Source: Dryas octopetala
Lineage: Eukaryota > Streptophyta > Magnoliopsida > Rosales > Rosaceae
Length of the DNA stretch: 64,000 bases
Reading direction: 5' to 3'
Assembly (NCBI GenBank): GCA_963921425.1
Contig: OY992837.1
Coordinates: 965,896 to 1,029,895, forward strand
In this document: positions 11,602 through 23,450 of the stretch, piece by piece
Layout: each line of letters begins with the position of its first letter
Numbering within the stretch: the stretch's first letter is position 1
The notes under the pieces: model-generated
Seen by the model: the letters and a program-made list of their open reading frames with translations, nothing else
Databases searched by the model: none
What the model was told of the DNA's origin: nothing
Translations under genes and position numbers: made by a program

Positions 11602-13785
11602 GCTTCTTGGTGTTCTGTTTTCCATGGCGATGCCTTTAACTCTCTTGTATATGCACAGGTTGGTCCGTGTGTTTTGTGTAAAAGAATTGTCTAGTAGAAA
11701 GAAGTGGAACTAAGTACTGCTCAATAATGGTCTCAAGAAGTACATAAGTTATTTAGTTAACAATATAATTGTATGATGTAATTTCTAAGAATACTGCACC
11801 AAATTGAGAGTTCTTTTGAGTTAATGCTGATTATTGTTTATGTTTACATTGTTTTGGGAAAGTTGTACTGGGAGAATATATGAACCTAGAGTATTGTGGC
11901 TGCAAGTTGCAAGATTTTGTGCTAAAGCAAAGGCTTTATATGTACAACAATGATCGTTTGATCCAAATTGGCATTTCCCCTGTAAAATCTATTTGTTGAC
12001 TGTTGTTCCTTACAGTTGATTCTCATGAGCCTTGGGGTCAGCTTATTCCCTGTTTGATTTTTGTCATTATTTTGAATTTGCTTAGATCATACAATGAAAA
12101 GATAGTTTTCTTTTTCTAACGTCAATCCATTAGTCCTCTATCCTTAAGCTCCAATTTGGAATCTTGAACACTCATCACTAAAAAGGTGTGATATATTTCA
12201 CGGGACTAACAGATCATTGGGAATTAAGTTGCTAATACCCAAGGTATGAAGGTCATTGGACATCTTGGACAATGTCTTTTGTGGAATTCCCACAACTGGG
12301 TATCATTCTGTACTACTGATGTGATTTTGCTGCAGGCCCTTGTAAGATACTGGCACCTCTCTTCAATACATGGGAGTGGGAAGGGAGAGTGGACAGGACT
12401 TAGCAAGAAGTTTACCTTTCCTAAGATTAAATTTCATGCAATCATATAGAAGAAGAAAAAAAAAGTCAAACAAAAACGAGCTGAGAATTCAAATCTTTGC
12501 TTCTCTGCTTCTAATTATGCAGGCCATGGTTGTCACTTTCCTGCTGCTCTTATGTTCTTTGTTGTGCATCAGTAAAACTATGTGGACTTGCATGTACATG
12601 AATATTCTAAAGACTTTAATAGTTTAATGTGTTTGTTCAGCAACTTAAAATCTTTGTTTATAGGAAAGCCAACTGTGTCTGGGAGAATAATCAACATTGC
12701 TGCTGTCACAGCCTAATGAGCCAGACAACTTTGCTATGTGGCAAGACTTGTCGGTTTATTCTGGTTATTGCCATGTCCTAATTATTGCTAACGTAGTATG
12801 TGTTGAAAAAATGGAAACTATGATTACCAGATCTGTTGGTTACTTGGTTTAAGTGACTCCAGCTTAATTGAGAGGGCAGGTTGTGGATTTGTTTACCATA
12901 TATTAATGCACCTTTCATTGTTTTATTTGAGAAATTCATTATTCTAATTTCTGGGGGGTGTGTATACTAATTGAGTGTGGTTTTTAGATCAAACATGGAA
13001 AGTTGACCAAAGTCTCTTCATTCCAAAGCATTCCAAGATATGCCAACCAGCTAGCCAAGCATTGCAGCGAAACCTTCTTTTTTCTTTCTCCTTCTTGAGC
13101 TCCATATCCAATATTTAATTTGAAAAATTAGTGACTATTTTTAATACCGCCATTTATGATGAGAATATTCATGTTGCTTAAAATAATCATGTATTGTTGT
13201 ATCATTTGGGAAGTAAAAGAAGAAAAAACTTAACATAATGTGGTTTACATTTCTTACACGAAAAAATTATATATAAAAGAAGAAACATAAAATAAAATAA
13301 AAAAACAAGAGGGATAATTTGCACACCTACAGTTTTCCCTACATTATCACAGAAAGAGCTATTCTTAGCCTCAGAAATTATTAGACCAATTGTAAATTAT
13401 GAAGCAAGAGGAAAATTAAACAAGCACTTGTTTAATGCTAGCACCAGTTGCTTCCTTGAATGAATCCTCATCTGATAAGGTCTTCATCATGATGCAAATG
13501 CCTTGAAAATATAAAATCCAAAGTGCCAATTTGATACAACGCGACTGATATATTAATTAGACTCTTCTCGTGCGTGTAAAATAAATAGAATATATACTGA
13601 TGGTGATGAACATTGCAACCCCCTCATTTTAAATTATAAATCATGCTAAAGATTCTTTGTGTATGTGTATGTATTGAACCTTGTAGTAATATTCATATTG
13701 TAATTAATTAGTTTTAAATTGAAATATTATGTGGTGCTGAACTACTGATCAAATTAAAGTAATATGCTACTGTAAACTATACATT
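11602..13785. other. 3' flank of the plastid-protein gene, no clear gene
   Basis: Open frames of 67 codons (12246-12449) and 85 codons (12370-12627) on plus have no recognisable domain and overlap each other. Possible splice acceptors occur near 12520 and 12660 but no coherent exon chain emerges. The first part is probably 3' UTR. Confidence 0.45.
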
Positions 13786-13793
13786 AACAACAC

Positions 13794-14093
13794 CAGTGCC
13801 GGCCCAGAAGGGGGGCATCGAGTTCGACCGCCTAGGGCCCACTTTCAAGGGGGGCTCACAAATTTTTATATTATGTATATGTTAATATATATTTATATAT
13901 TAAAAAAAATAGTTGTTGGGTCTATTTATAATGTCTTCGTTGTAATTAGGTCATTCTACTTATTGTGTCAGTTATCTATTGATAAAAAATTTTCTAATTG
14001 ATTTCTTGTCAATTGTAAATTGTTTTGCAAAAAATTTTATTAGAGGCCAATTTAGATTTCGCCTGAGCCTTTCAAAATTCAGGACCGGCCCTG
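13794..14093. mobile_element. Hybrid hAT element with mismatched flanks
   Basis: One end (13794, CAGTGCCGGCCCAG) and about 180 bp inside match the left-arm hAT copy closely and keep its AACAACAC flank (13786-13793). The other ~115 bp, to 14093, are only about 80% similar to the corresponding end. The base after 14093 is not the expected target duplication but the sequence found at 961-968 of the left arm. The 153 bp of host DNA between those points is missing. This fits deletion between two related hAT copies. Confidence 0.75.
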
Positions 14094-14385
14094 TGTGCAA
14101 TTAATTAAATCAAGAACTTCCAAACTTTAAGCTGTGGGTGGGTAATTACTGTAATCATCATTTATAAGTAAGAAGCTACGTATAGTTGATTAATTCAATT
14201 GACTAATCAATGTTACCCCTAACAAATTAAAGTTTGCTAATCAATTGAAATTGTATTAGTCGACACAACAGTGACATTATGATAAGGAAACCAAACAGAA
14301 ACAAACTACTAGTCTAGTACTCTACGTGCCAATTACCAAACAATTGTTTCCCTCGCCCTTCACATGCATGATGCATGCAACAATA

Positions 14386-14684
14386 ATTATTGAAATGTGA
14401 TACTAAAATTAATAGACCTTTTTTCTTAAGGTGGGACCAAAATATGCTCGATGAAATGTCTGAAAGAGATTGAGGTAGGTAGAAAAATACCTGCTTTCTG
14501 GATTGACTTCTATTGAATAACACTTACAATACTACTTTTAGTGCATCATTTGGACATCAGCATGACCAGCACAACTTTCTATTATTCTTATTATCATCAT
14601 ATTATTACTATTACTATTACAGACATGCAGAAGAACATTACTGAAATCATCACTTGCTCTATAGTAATAGTGTGCTAATTTTAA
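14386..14684. other. 3' flank of kinase gene A
   Basis: This segment recurs at about 24170-24385 and 29090-29403. It includes a TTA/ATT trinucleotide-like stretch near 14585-14620. It is probably the 3' UTR and terminator region of gene A. Confidence 0.5.
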
Positions 14685-16918
14685 TTAACTTGACAATACT
14701 GTTCTTGGTTGATCTGCCTGCGTAGTTGTGGAAGCGAACGGATTGGGTGGCATGATCAAGCTTTCAGAGGCTCCTTCAAGCATTCTAACAACTGCTTTCA
14801 TGGAAGGTCGATTCACTGGGTACCACTGGATGCACCAAAGTGCAACAATCACTAGTCTCTTAGCAATCTGAGCATCTTCATCAGTATCTAGATCCAAATC
14901 CAATGTTTCTCCTTGAATTAGATGATTATAAATCAACTCAGGAAAATACACCTCGCTGTTGCTACATGTATGAGCAGTTTCCTTCCTAGCCCCAATCATC
15001 TCAAGCACCAGCATCCCAAAACTATATACATCTGATTTGTAGGAGACAGTTCCAAAGTTCCCATTAAACACTTCGGGTGCAATGTAGCCTACAGTGCCTC
15101 TAGCAGCAGTCATAGATATGATACTCTCTTCCTTAGAACAGAGTTTAGCCAGACCAAAATCCGAGATCTTAGGATTGAAGTCATGGTCTAACAAGATATT
15201 ATGAGGCTTGATGTCAAAGTGGAGGATCCTCTGCTCACACCCTTGATGAAGATACTCAATTCCCTTTGCTATACCAGTGATGATGTTGTGAAGTTTCTCC
15301 CAAGCAAATGAAGTGATGAACTTCTCTAGGGACCTGTTTGGCATGAGCTCATAAATAACAGCACGCTTGCCACTTTCAGCAGAAAACCCCAGCAGGCGAA
15401 CCACATTAACATGGTGAATTCTGCCAATGGTTCCCACTTCGTTAACAAAATCTTCTCCATTTCCTTTAGAATCATTCAGGACTTTTACAGCGACTAGAAC
15501 TCCATTGGGAAGCTTTCCTCTGAAAACACTTCCAAAACCTCCTTGGCCTAACTTGTTCTTAAATCCATTTGTCATCTTCCTTATATCAGCATAGGAGTAT
15601 CTTGTGGGTACATGAGATTTGTGATCATTCAGGAACTTTTCAATCTTCATTTGATTCTCCTTTTCCTCTATCCTCCTTGATTGTTTTACATGGTAGAAGA
15701 TGGCTACCACCGCCACCGATATGAGCATAGAACAACAAGTTATGCTCACGCCTATGATAACAGATTTAGTTGGTGATGCATGACCTGAATTTATTAGGAG
15801 AAAACAAAAGTGAATTAATTCAGGAGATATAATTATTTTGCTTTTGCAAATTTTCAAAATGCACCCCTTCAGGAGGCCCTGGTAGCCATCTTGAACACAT
15901 ATTGGATAATAATTTTGCTTTTGCGATTCTTTCAGCAACATTTACAGAAAGAAATCATTGATATGATTACATTAGTGGTAGAGTAGAAGCTATGTTAACA
16001 CACACACACACACACACATACCACATCTCAGAATATTTGCTCTATATTAATTGGTAAGGTAGACTACGTACCTTTTGGCTCCTTTAAGGGATCCTGAAAG
16101 ATATAAGGATCATGACACTCCAATTGATTGCTGCTGTTATTGAATCGGCACCATCCACTTGTACAGTTTTGACATGCTGGAAAATATTCCCAATTCCATC
16201 CCAGAAATAAAACATTGTCCAGTTCACAATAGAGGGGGCCATTACCAATCACACATCGTAGTGGAAGACTGATTTCTTTAATCAAAGTACCGCAAGTTGA
16301 TACCGGCAAGTCATCCAGAGAAGTTGAGGGTGGGGTAGCAAGAACTTGATGATGCCCCGGGTCACTCAGACATCTGATCGGCATCACAGAGTGGCCTGTG
16401 AGATAGTTGAAGCTCCGAGGTGTGCTAAAATTTTGTGCTGTGGAACAGTTTAATAGTGTTAACTTCGGTAACATGGGATAAATACCTGCTTCCGGTCTCA
16501 AAGTAGAGTCTGGTTGAAAGAAGTAGTGGCGGGTGGAGAATCTGGAGATGGTAAAATTAAGAAGGCGTTTGGGAAGGCAACCATCTGGATCGTAGACTTT
16601 GAAATATTGGTTTTCGTAATGAATCGTTTGTATGGGAAACAGTCCTGATGATGATGAGAGCTGAATCATTGTCATATTTTTGAGGCAAAAAACCTCAAAC
16701 TCTGCATGGCCACAGTGAAGGGGATGGTGTTTTAGACGGAATGGAACATGGATAAGAGGACCATCATGGCTACAGTTTGAAATTGGGCAACCATGACCAT
16801 CAGCTGTTGCTGCTTTGCTGGCTACAACTACAAGAATATTAATGGGGAAGACAATCAACAAGAAAAACAGAGACAGAAACAGGTGCAGGATGTTCATCTT
16901 AATAAGCAAGAAAAACAT
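14685..16918 (-). CDS. LRK10-like receptor protein kinase, gene A (copy 1)
   Basis: Two exons, 16918-16072 and 15784-14685, give 648 aa. A hydrophobic signal peptide (about 1-36) is followed by a Cys-rich ectodomain of the GUB_WAK_bind type (CPISNCS near residue 44, several N-glycosylation sites, closing with CQNCTSGWC). One membrane helix lies at about 289-312. The kinase domain spans about 350-625: glycine loop GQGGFGSV (362-369), Lys383, Glu398 and DFG at 491-493. The catalytic loop reads HFDIKPHN (from 471), so Arg of the usual HRD is Phe; this non-RD form is normal for LRK10-like kinases. Likely a plasma-membrane Ser/Thr kinase sensing cell-wall or pathogen signals; the ligand is unknown. 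It is divergent from gene B across an 813-bp spacer. A second Met at codon 8 could be the true start. Confidence 0.9.
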
Positions 16919-17731
16919 ACCAGTTTCAGATGCTATTTATTGAGTCATTGACCAAGCAGTAAGCACCACACCTAGGGCCAATTTACTCATTTCCATTAGA
17001 ATTTTCATGCAATGCGGTGGAAAATTCATATTTCCCACTGAGTCCATTAGTCCATACCATATCCACACGTCATATTTTGGAGTTGACTTAGACTTGCAGG
17101 ATCAACGCATCATGGTCCTCAATGACCAATGACCATGAGGATACTACCTTCCAATTTTCTTGCTAAGACGACAAAGGAAAGTATATGGAATTGATCAAGC
17201 ACCACACCTAGGCCTAGGGCCAATTTAATTTATTGAGTCATTGACCGGGCCAATTTAATTTATTGAGTCATTGACCAAGCACCACACCTAGGCCTAGGGC
17301 CAATTTACTCATTTCCATTAGAATTTTCATGCAATGCGGGGGAAAATTCATATTTCCCATTGAGTCCATACCATATGCACACGTCATATTTTGGAGTTGA
17401 CTTAGACTTGCAGGATCAACGCATCATGGTCCTCAATTATACATGGTCCCATTGTAATTAATTGTCATCATTCATTCATTAACTCTAGTGTAACTTTCAT
17501 GGCAAGTGGAACTGTGGAAGCGTCTCAATTTCTTCCTTGACCCAATGACCATGTGGATACTACCTTCCAATTTTCTTGCTAAGACAACAAAGGAAAGTAT
17601 ATGGAATCGATCAGCATGTGGATGGGTAGTTTCGAAGAATATGAATCCAGCCTAAAACTTGTGATGATAAATTTTCTTTCTTTATCTTTCTCCTAGTTCT
17701 TTCCTGTGATCTCAACTCAACACTGGCAATC
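16919..17731. promoter_or_regulatory. Shared spacer and divergent promoter of genes A and B, internally duplicated
   Basis: The spacer lies between two start codons facing away from each other. A block of about 240 bp starting near 16961 is repeated from about 17278, and a 30-bp piece containing TTATTGAGTCATTGACC is repeated around 17225-17275. TTGAC cores (the W-box core bound by WRKY factors) occur at 16948, 17083, 17241, 17271, 17397 and 17537. The matching spacer of the second pair (31625-32135) lacks this duplication. Regulation by WRKY factors is inference. Confidence 0.65.
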
Positions 17732-20441
17732 ATGCCAAAAAGTGTCTTGTTCACATGTGTTATAGCTATTTGCTTTGTAATTTTTCATGATGCCAATGGA
17801 GATGAACACTGTCTGCCTGCTTCATGTGGGGATCTCCATGACATTAGATACCCTTTTCGCTTGAAGATTAATGGTTCTTCTGCGCCTAATTGTCTCGACC
17901 ATCCAGCTGAACTATCCTGCCAGCAGAATCGCACAATTTTAAATCTCTACAATGGTGCATATTATGTCAAAGATATTGATTATAAACACCATACAATCCA
18001 ACTTGTCGATCCTGGTCTATTAAGTGACACTTGTCCCTTCAGGCCACTCTACCGTTTGACAAGTAAAAACTTTACCGAAGGCTTTGGTAAAGGAGAATCA
18101 GGAGTTAGATACTATCTAATCAGAGAACCAAATTATGTAACCTTCTTCGATTGCTCGTCGCGAGTTGAGTCTCCTGAGTACGTGAAAATCAATTGCAATA
18201 GTAGTACAAATACTACTTCGTATTCTTACATTATGTTGGGAGATGGAGTGGGGAATCTTCACGGTTTTTGTAATATGTCCACCATCATTCTTAGCATGTT
18301 AGGAGAAACTGGGAAGGTCATTACATTTTCTTTCATCCGTGAGCAGTTGAAAAGGGGTTTTCTTCTTTCATTTGAGAATTATCTCTCCCCCGAGTCCCCC
18401 GAGTACTGCTACAGCCGGTCCCAATCCTTCTATTGTGAGTATTGTTTTGATCAGTTTGGCACACTAATTCAGTATGTGAAGGTTGATTTTATTATTTTAC
18501 AATGCATATTTCTTCTTGAATCTCTTACTGACACTATTGTACTTTGCAGGTTTTCTTGACTACTTGAAACCTGGTAAGTTCGACTGGCTCCAATTTTTTG
18601 TACCTTTAGTATTAGAATGATGCAAATTGTAATTAATCATGCGAGTTGCACCTTATTACTTTCAATTTGCCCAAACTTGATGTTGGGCTTGTTCTATATA
18701 TAGCTATCTCACTAAGATTGATTTCTGAGGTCCTTTCCTTCCTTGAACCTAAATCATTTCTCCGTTGATTCTGTTTTCACAGATTTCATAAAGGCCGCCA
18801 AGATCACTGGTAAGTCCTTCTAAACAATATATAATGTTCTTTTAAAAAAGGTGAAATTAAATTGGAAACAACATGCAAGAAAAAGAAACAATCTTTTTTT
18901 TTTTCTTAAAAGTAAAAGTTTGGAATAATTTGATTCCACAGCCGGTTTCGTGGATCAAAACTTTGAATACATTTAGGCATATATCAATCCAGATTGAACT
19001 TCTAATACCTGCCTGTACTCTTATGACAGGATGGACTCTGATGACACGAATGATACTCGGCATTATTATTTTGTCGAGTTTCTTGAGCTACAAACTGTAT
19101 TGGAAAAAGTTCTTAAAGGATGATGCAGTTGAGAAATTCTCAAATGCATGCAATAATCTTGTGCGAAGAAGGTATTCATATTCAGAATTTAAGAAGATGA
19201 CAATTGATTTCAAAGATAAACTGATTCAGGGAGTCTATTGGAAGATGTTCCTAAAGGCTGTAGAAGAATTCTTAAAAGCATTCAGGAATCTTATGCAAAG
19301 AAGGTATTCATTTTCAGATATTAAGACGATGACAATTGATTTCAAAGATAAACTCGGTCAGGGATGCTTTTGGAAAAAGTTTCTAAAGGATGATACAGTG
19401 GAAGAATTCTTGAACGCGTACAAGAATCTTATGCCGAGAAGGTATTCATATTTAGATATTAAGAAGATGACAGGTTATTTCAAAGATAAACTTGGTCAAG
19501 GAGGTTATGGCTCTGTATTCAAAGGAGAGCTGTCAAATGGGCATCCTGTTGCAGTAAAGATGTTGAGTGGTTCCAAAGGTAAAGGGCAAGATTTTGTCAA
19601 TGAAGTTGCCACAATAGGAAGAATTCATCATGTCAATGTGGTGCAACTAATTGGATTTTGTTCTGAGGGATCAAAAAGAGCTCTTGTTTATGACTTCATG
19701 CCTAATGGATCTCTAGAAAAATATATCTTTCCCGGAAAAGAAAACAATCATATTCTAAGTTGGGATAGAATGCATGAGATAGCCCTAGGGGTGGCTCGTG
19801 CCATTGACTATCTGCACCAGGGATGTGATATGCAGATTCTGCATTTTGATATTAAGCCCCACAACATTCTTCTTGATGACAACTTTAATTCAAAAATTTC
19901 AGACTTCGGGCTTGCAAGATTTTACCCTAAAGATTATAACACTGTTTCTCTTACTGCCATAAGAGGTACAATGGGATATATAGCTCCTGAAATGTTCTAC
20001 AAAACCATTGGAGGCATTTCATTCAAAGCTGATGTTTATAGCTTTGGAATGTTGTTATTGGAAATGGCAGGACGGAGGAAGAACTTGAATGCACATGCAG
20101 AAAACTCAAGCCAATTATATTTCCCTTCCTGGATTTATGATCAACTAGAGAAGGGATTGGGCATTGAAATTGAGGGTGCGCGTGAGAATGATGAGAAAAT
20201 AGCAAAGAAGATGATCATGGTTGCATTGTGGTGCATACAGTTGTTGCCTGCCGATCGCCCTGCTATGAGCAGAGTTTTAGAGATGCTTGAAGGTGAAGAT
20301 GAACTCTTGCAAATGCCTCCGAAACCTTTCTTTTGTCCACAACACATGCCACCAGAGGATCTACTTGATGAGACAGATGATGAAGAGGTATCCACCGAGC
20401 CACATACAGAGATTGCTACAGAAACGACCTCCATGGTATAA
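17732..20441 (+). CDS. LRK10-like receptor protein kinase with triplicated juxtamembrane segment, gene B (copy 1)
   Basis: Exons 17732-18434, 18550-18573, 18783-18809 and 19030-20441 keep phase and give 721 aa. A signal peptide (1 to about 23) precedes a GUB_WAK_bind-like ectodomain ([14 protein letters not shown] onward). The two tiny exons encode the stalk before a membrane helix at about 257-272. After the helix come three tandem copies of a ~45-residue block (275-320, 321-364, 365 to about 411), each with a WKxFLK start, RRYSxxxxKxMT and FKDKLxQG. Only the third runs into a complete glycine loop (LGQGGYGSV). Catalytic residues are present: Lys428, HFDIKPHN from 523 (non-RD) and DFG at 543-545. 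An acidic tail ends the protein. The 3' end is convergent with a Sen2-derived fragment. Confidence 0.88.
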
Positions 20442-20833
20442 GGGAAAAGCAGTTCTGTATTTAGTCTTGTAATATCCCACATCCTAAGAAGAACCAGAGA
20501 TACTCATAATAGATACTACTCTCTGTCAAATGTATCCCTCATCTTAAGCTTCAATTTTGCAATTTAAACTCATCTTGAAAAACTGATAAATGATAAGCAC
20601 TACCAAGATCTGTGGAAAATTATTTTATTTCATTGGTTCCTTAGAGGAAGTCTAGAGGAAATTAATGAATTATCAAAGTGATCTTTCAGATTCAGTATAA
20701 ATTCATAAGAAGCTTCTTACTTCATAAAATTCATTGCTGATTTCCTATAACACATCAATAGTTGTTCACTCTAGCTAAATATGAAAGTACATGTCTGATC
20801 TGATAGCTGCAAACTGTAAAGTGACCAAAAAGA

Positions 20834-21124
20834 CTACACTATCTCTGACTTAGTTCCATTTTCTTTTACAACTATTGTATGATCTTCCCGGCATTGTTCT
20901 GGATTCCATCTTGTGATTGTGCGCTCTTCCACTGTGTATCTCTCCAAACATGATTCTGCTAGAGAGAATAAAGTTGTGAAATATTTGAATTGGAGGGGTT
21001 TGGGGATATTATTGGAGGGTTTCAGAGGGATTGAAGAAGGGATGTGGTGGGGATTTCGGAGAAAGACGAGGGTAGTAGGGGAAGAAAGATTGGAGAGAGG
21101 TTGAAGGAAGAGAAGAGAAGCCAT
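20834..21124 (-). pseudogene. Chimeric ORF: plastid leader fused to the Sen2 C-terminus (second copy)
   Basis: It has the same 96-codon frame and predicted protein as 7115-7405. Comparison with intact Sen2 (35238-35984) places the junction at about 20950, where TCTCCAAACATGAT of Sen2 type continues as TCTGCTAGAGAG of the leader gene. The two parents share GAT at this point. Here the leader part keeps its native upstream region (21125-22070), so expression is more plausible than for the other copy. The Sen2 catalytic residues are missing, so endonuclease activity is not expected. Confidence 0.8.
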
Positions 21125-22070
21125 TTTAGAAGTGTATCATGTATGCTGCTGCTGGGTTCAGTTTCCAGCCACTGAAAATTTGCCAGTTTTGGGAAGTTTT
21201 TTATTTATTTTTTTTGCTTTTTGGCGGGTGATAATTTCCTATTAATAAAACTTTCTTTTTATTCCATAATCTTTAATCTTAGCCGTCAGATTGAAGTTTC
21301 TATGATGAGTTGATTGAAAAATTATTGGGTGTAACCGATATACCGTCGTGTGGTGTAATCAATCTAATGTATAAGAGTATTATTTGATGGTATATTTATA
21401 TTAGTAGAATATAATATTAATAATATTCACCCATATTATAATACATTAAACTAATTACACACGTTATGATATATCAATTATACTACATAATAATATATTC
21501 ATTACACAAAATAATTTCTCCAGTACTAACACTAACCCTTTTGCATATATATTTTTTTTTCTCCTGAGGAGAAAAAATACAGGAGAGAAAAAGCAGGTAT
21601 CAATCATTTGTCAGCCCAAAATTAAGTTTGGTCCCAATCAACTCAAACTAGGGCCTAGGCCCATTGGTGTGGATTAGTTTGGGCTGTGTATTAGATTGCA
21701 ATATCCTCTTAAAGCTGACAAAGAGAAGCTATAAATTGCATAATGGTTCAGCAAAATATTGAGTAAATGAAAACCAAATGGCACGTCTCATCAGTAATGC
21801 CAAATTGCTAATGCACCTCTCACTGTTCATTGTCATTGAATGGGTCAAGTTTTTCCAAGGAAACTTTGTTGGTTCTTGTAATTTCTTGGAAACTCCATGC
21901 ATGGTGATTGATTGGTGAATGCATGAAAAGTATGCAAAATAGAAATTCAATGAATAAGTTAATTGGGTGATGGATTGATACATTGATTCCCTTTGAGATC
22001 AATAACCAAAGGAGATAGGACCTACCTATTCGGAGCATGGATAAAAATATTCACGATACCGATAGCATAT
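21125..22070 (-). promoter_or_regulatory. Second copy of the plastid-protein gene upstream region
   Basis: The complement of this block matches 8440-9444 with moderate divergence and indels (for example near 21190-21290). It ends at about 22070, where the complement reads GATATGCTATCGGTATCGTG and the match in the other copy fades. Confidence 0.75.
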
Positions 22071-22240
22071 CGGTATATATCAACAGAATTGTGTAAAAAA
22101 TTTCAAAATTTAAAAAGGAAAAGAGGAATAAGATGAAATCAAACCAAAATCAGCCTTAATTAGATCAAAACTCATCCACTAATCCTAATTAATCAACAAT
22201 AAACTAACAAAAGAACAAAATCTAAGTCAACTTTCTTTAC
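22071..22240. other. AT-rich junction sequence
   Basis: Short unremarkable stretch between the duplicated upstream block and the first ~530-bp repeat unit. Confidence 0.4.
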
Positions 22241-23447
22241 ACCGATATTTACCAAAATCAATATATTCATCGATATATTTATAAATTTGAATACTGATAT
22301 TTAAGAAATTTCTGATATTTTTACACTTGATTGGGAGAAAATTAAACGAAATGTCAATTTCTTTCATTTGATATTACACCTTAAGTCTACAAAATATCAT
22401 GTGGTACTGCTCTGGAGTCAATCTAATCAGATAGACATTTAAGAGAAGACTTTGATTTCTTTGCAAATCTAAGATCAGTCATTTGCCATTTGGTCTTTGC
22501 AGAAAAATGTGGTGTTTTTTTGCCATGGCGTATTTATGTAGGGGGCGAGTGAGGCCTACCATCCCACGGAACAAAATTTCTCATTTATTCGCGTTAGCAA
22601 TTTAATTTATTTATTTATACTTTTCTTATATAAAATTAAAATAAATATAAAATTTTAATAATTTTTTAGAATAACATGAAGATCATATAATATTTTAATT
22701 AGACTACTAAATTTAAATATGGTTTTTTATATTAGGTCAAAAATATGTTGGCCCTTTTATTGAGAGTTAAACCCTAAGCCGATATTTACCAAAATCAATA
22801 TATCCATATCTATAAATTTGAATACTGATATTTAAGAAATTTTCGATATTTTTATACTTGATTCGGAGAAACTAAACGAAATGTCAATTTCTTTCATTTG
22901 ATATTACATCTTAAGTCTACAAAATATCATGTGGTGCTGCTCTGGAGTCAATCTAATCAGATAGACATTTAAGAGAAGACTTTGATTTCTTTGCAAATCT
23001 AAGTCCATTCATTTGCCATTTGGTCTTTGCAGAAAAATGTGGTGTTTTTTTGCCATGGCGTATTTATGTAGGGGCCGAGTAAGGCCTACCATCCCACGGA
23101 ACAAAATTTCTCATTTATTCGTGTTAGCAATTTAATTTATTTATTTATATTTTTCTTATATAAAATTAGAATAATTTTTTAGAATAGCAAAAATCATATA
23201 ATATTTTAATTAGGTTACTAAATTTAAATGTAGTTTTTTAAATTAGGTCAAAAACATGTTGGCCCTTTTATTGAGAGTTAAATCCTAAGTCGTTTTGTTA
23301 CGTAACAGTTAAATACAAACTTAATAGTTTTTTTATTAATTTATTTATAATTGACTATTTTTTTTATTGTAATGTGGCATGTGATGTAATATTTGTGAAT
23401 TATAGTACCCTTCACTATATTATTATGTTTAACGTTTCAACTAGTAC
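22241..23447. repeat. Two tandem ~530-bp repeat units
   Basis: The sequence from CCGATATTTACCAAAATCAA at about 22242 recurs from about 22779. The marker TTTTTTTGCCATG falls at 22515 and 23045, a period of 530 bp. A third, flanking copy lies at 28266-29040. No reading frame is seen; the units contain short CGATAT motifs and an AT-rich tail. The origin is unclear, possibly an old non-autonomous transposon. Confidence 0.8.
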
Positions 23448-23450
23448 TTA

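Larger units (their letters stand above)
9314..14385. repeat. Right arm of the large inverted repeat
   Basis: Inverted counterpart of 312-6456. It carries the intact plastid-protein gene and its 3' flank. It lacks the 362-bp MITE and holds a shortened, hybrid hAT element. Similarity ends at about 14385, where the sequence passes into the 3' flank of kinase gene A. Confidence 0.93.

Noticed and set aside
18435..18559. Extension of gene B exon 1 beyond the GTGAGT donor
   Set aside because: Reading on gives a hydrophobic intron translation. Only the donor at 18435 restores a continuous frame with the following exons.
18873..19029. In-frame upstream extension of the gene B kinase exon
   Set aside because: The phase and the acceptor ending at 19029 fit the two small stalk exons. 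The extension is intronic, although an alternative acceptor near 18940 cannot be excluded.
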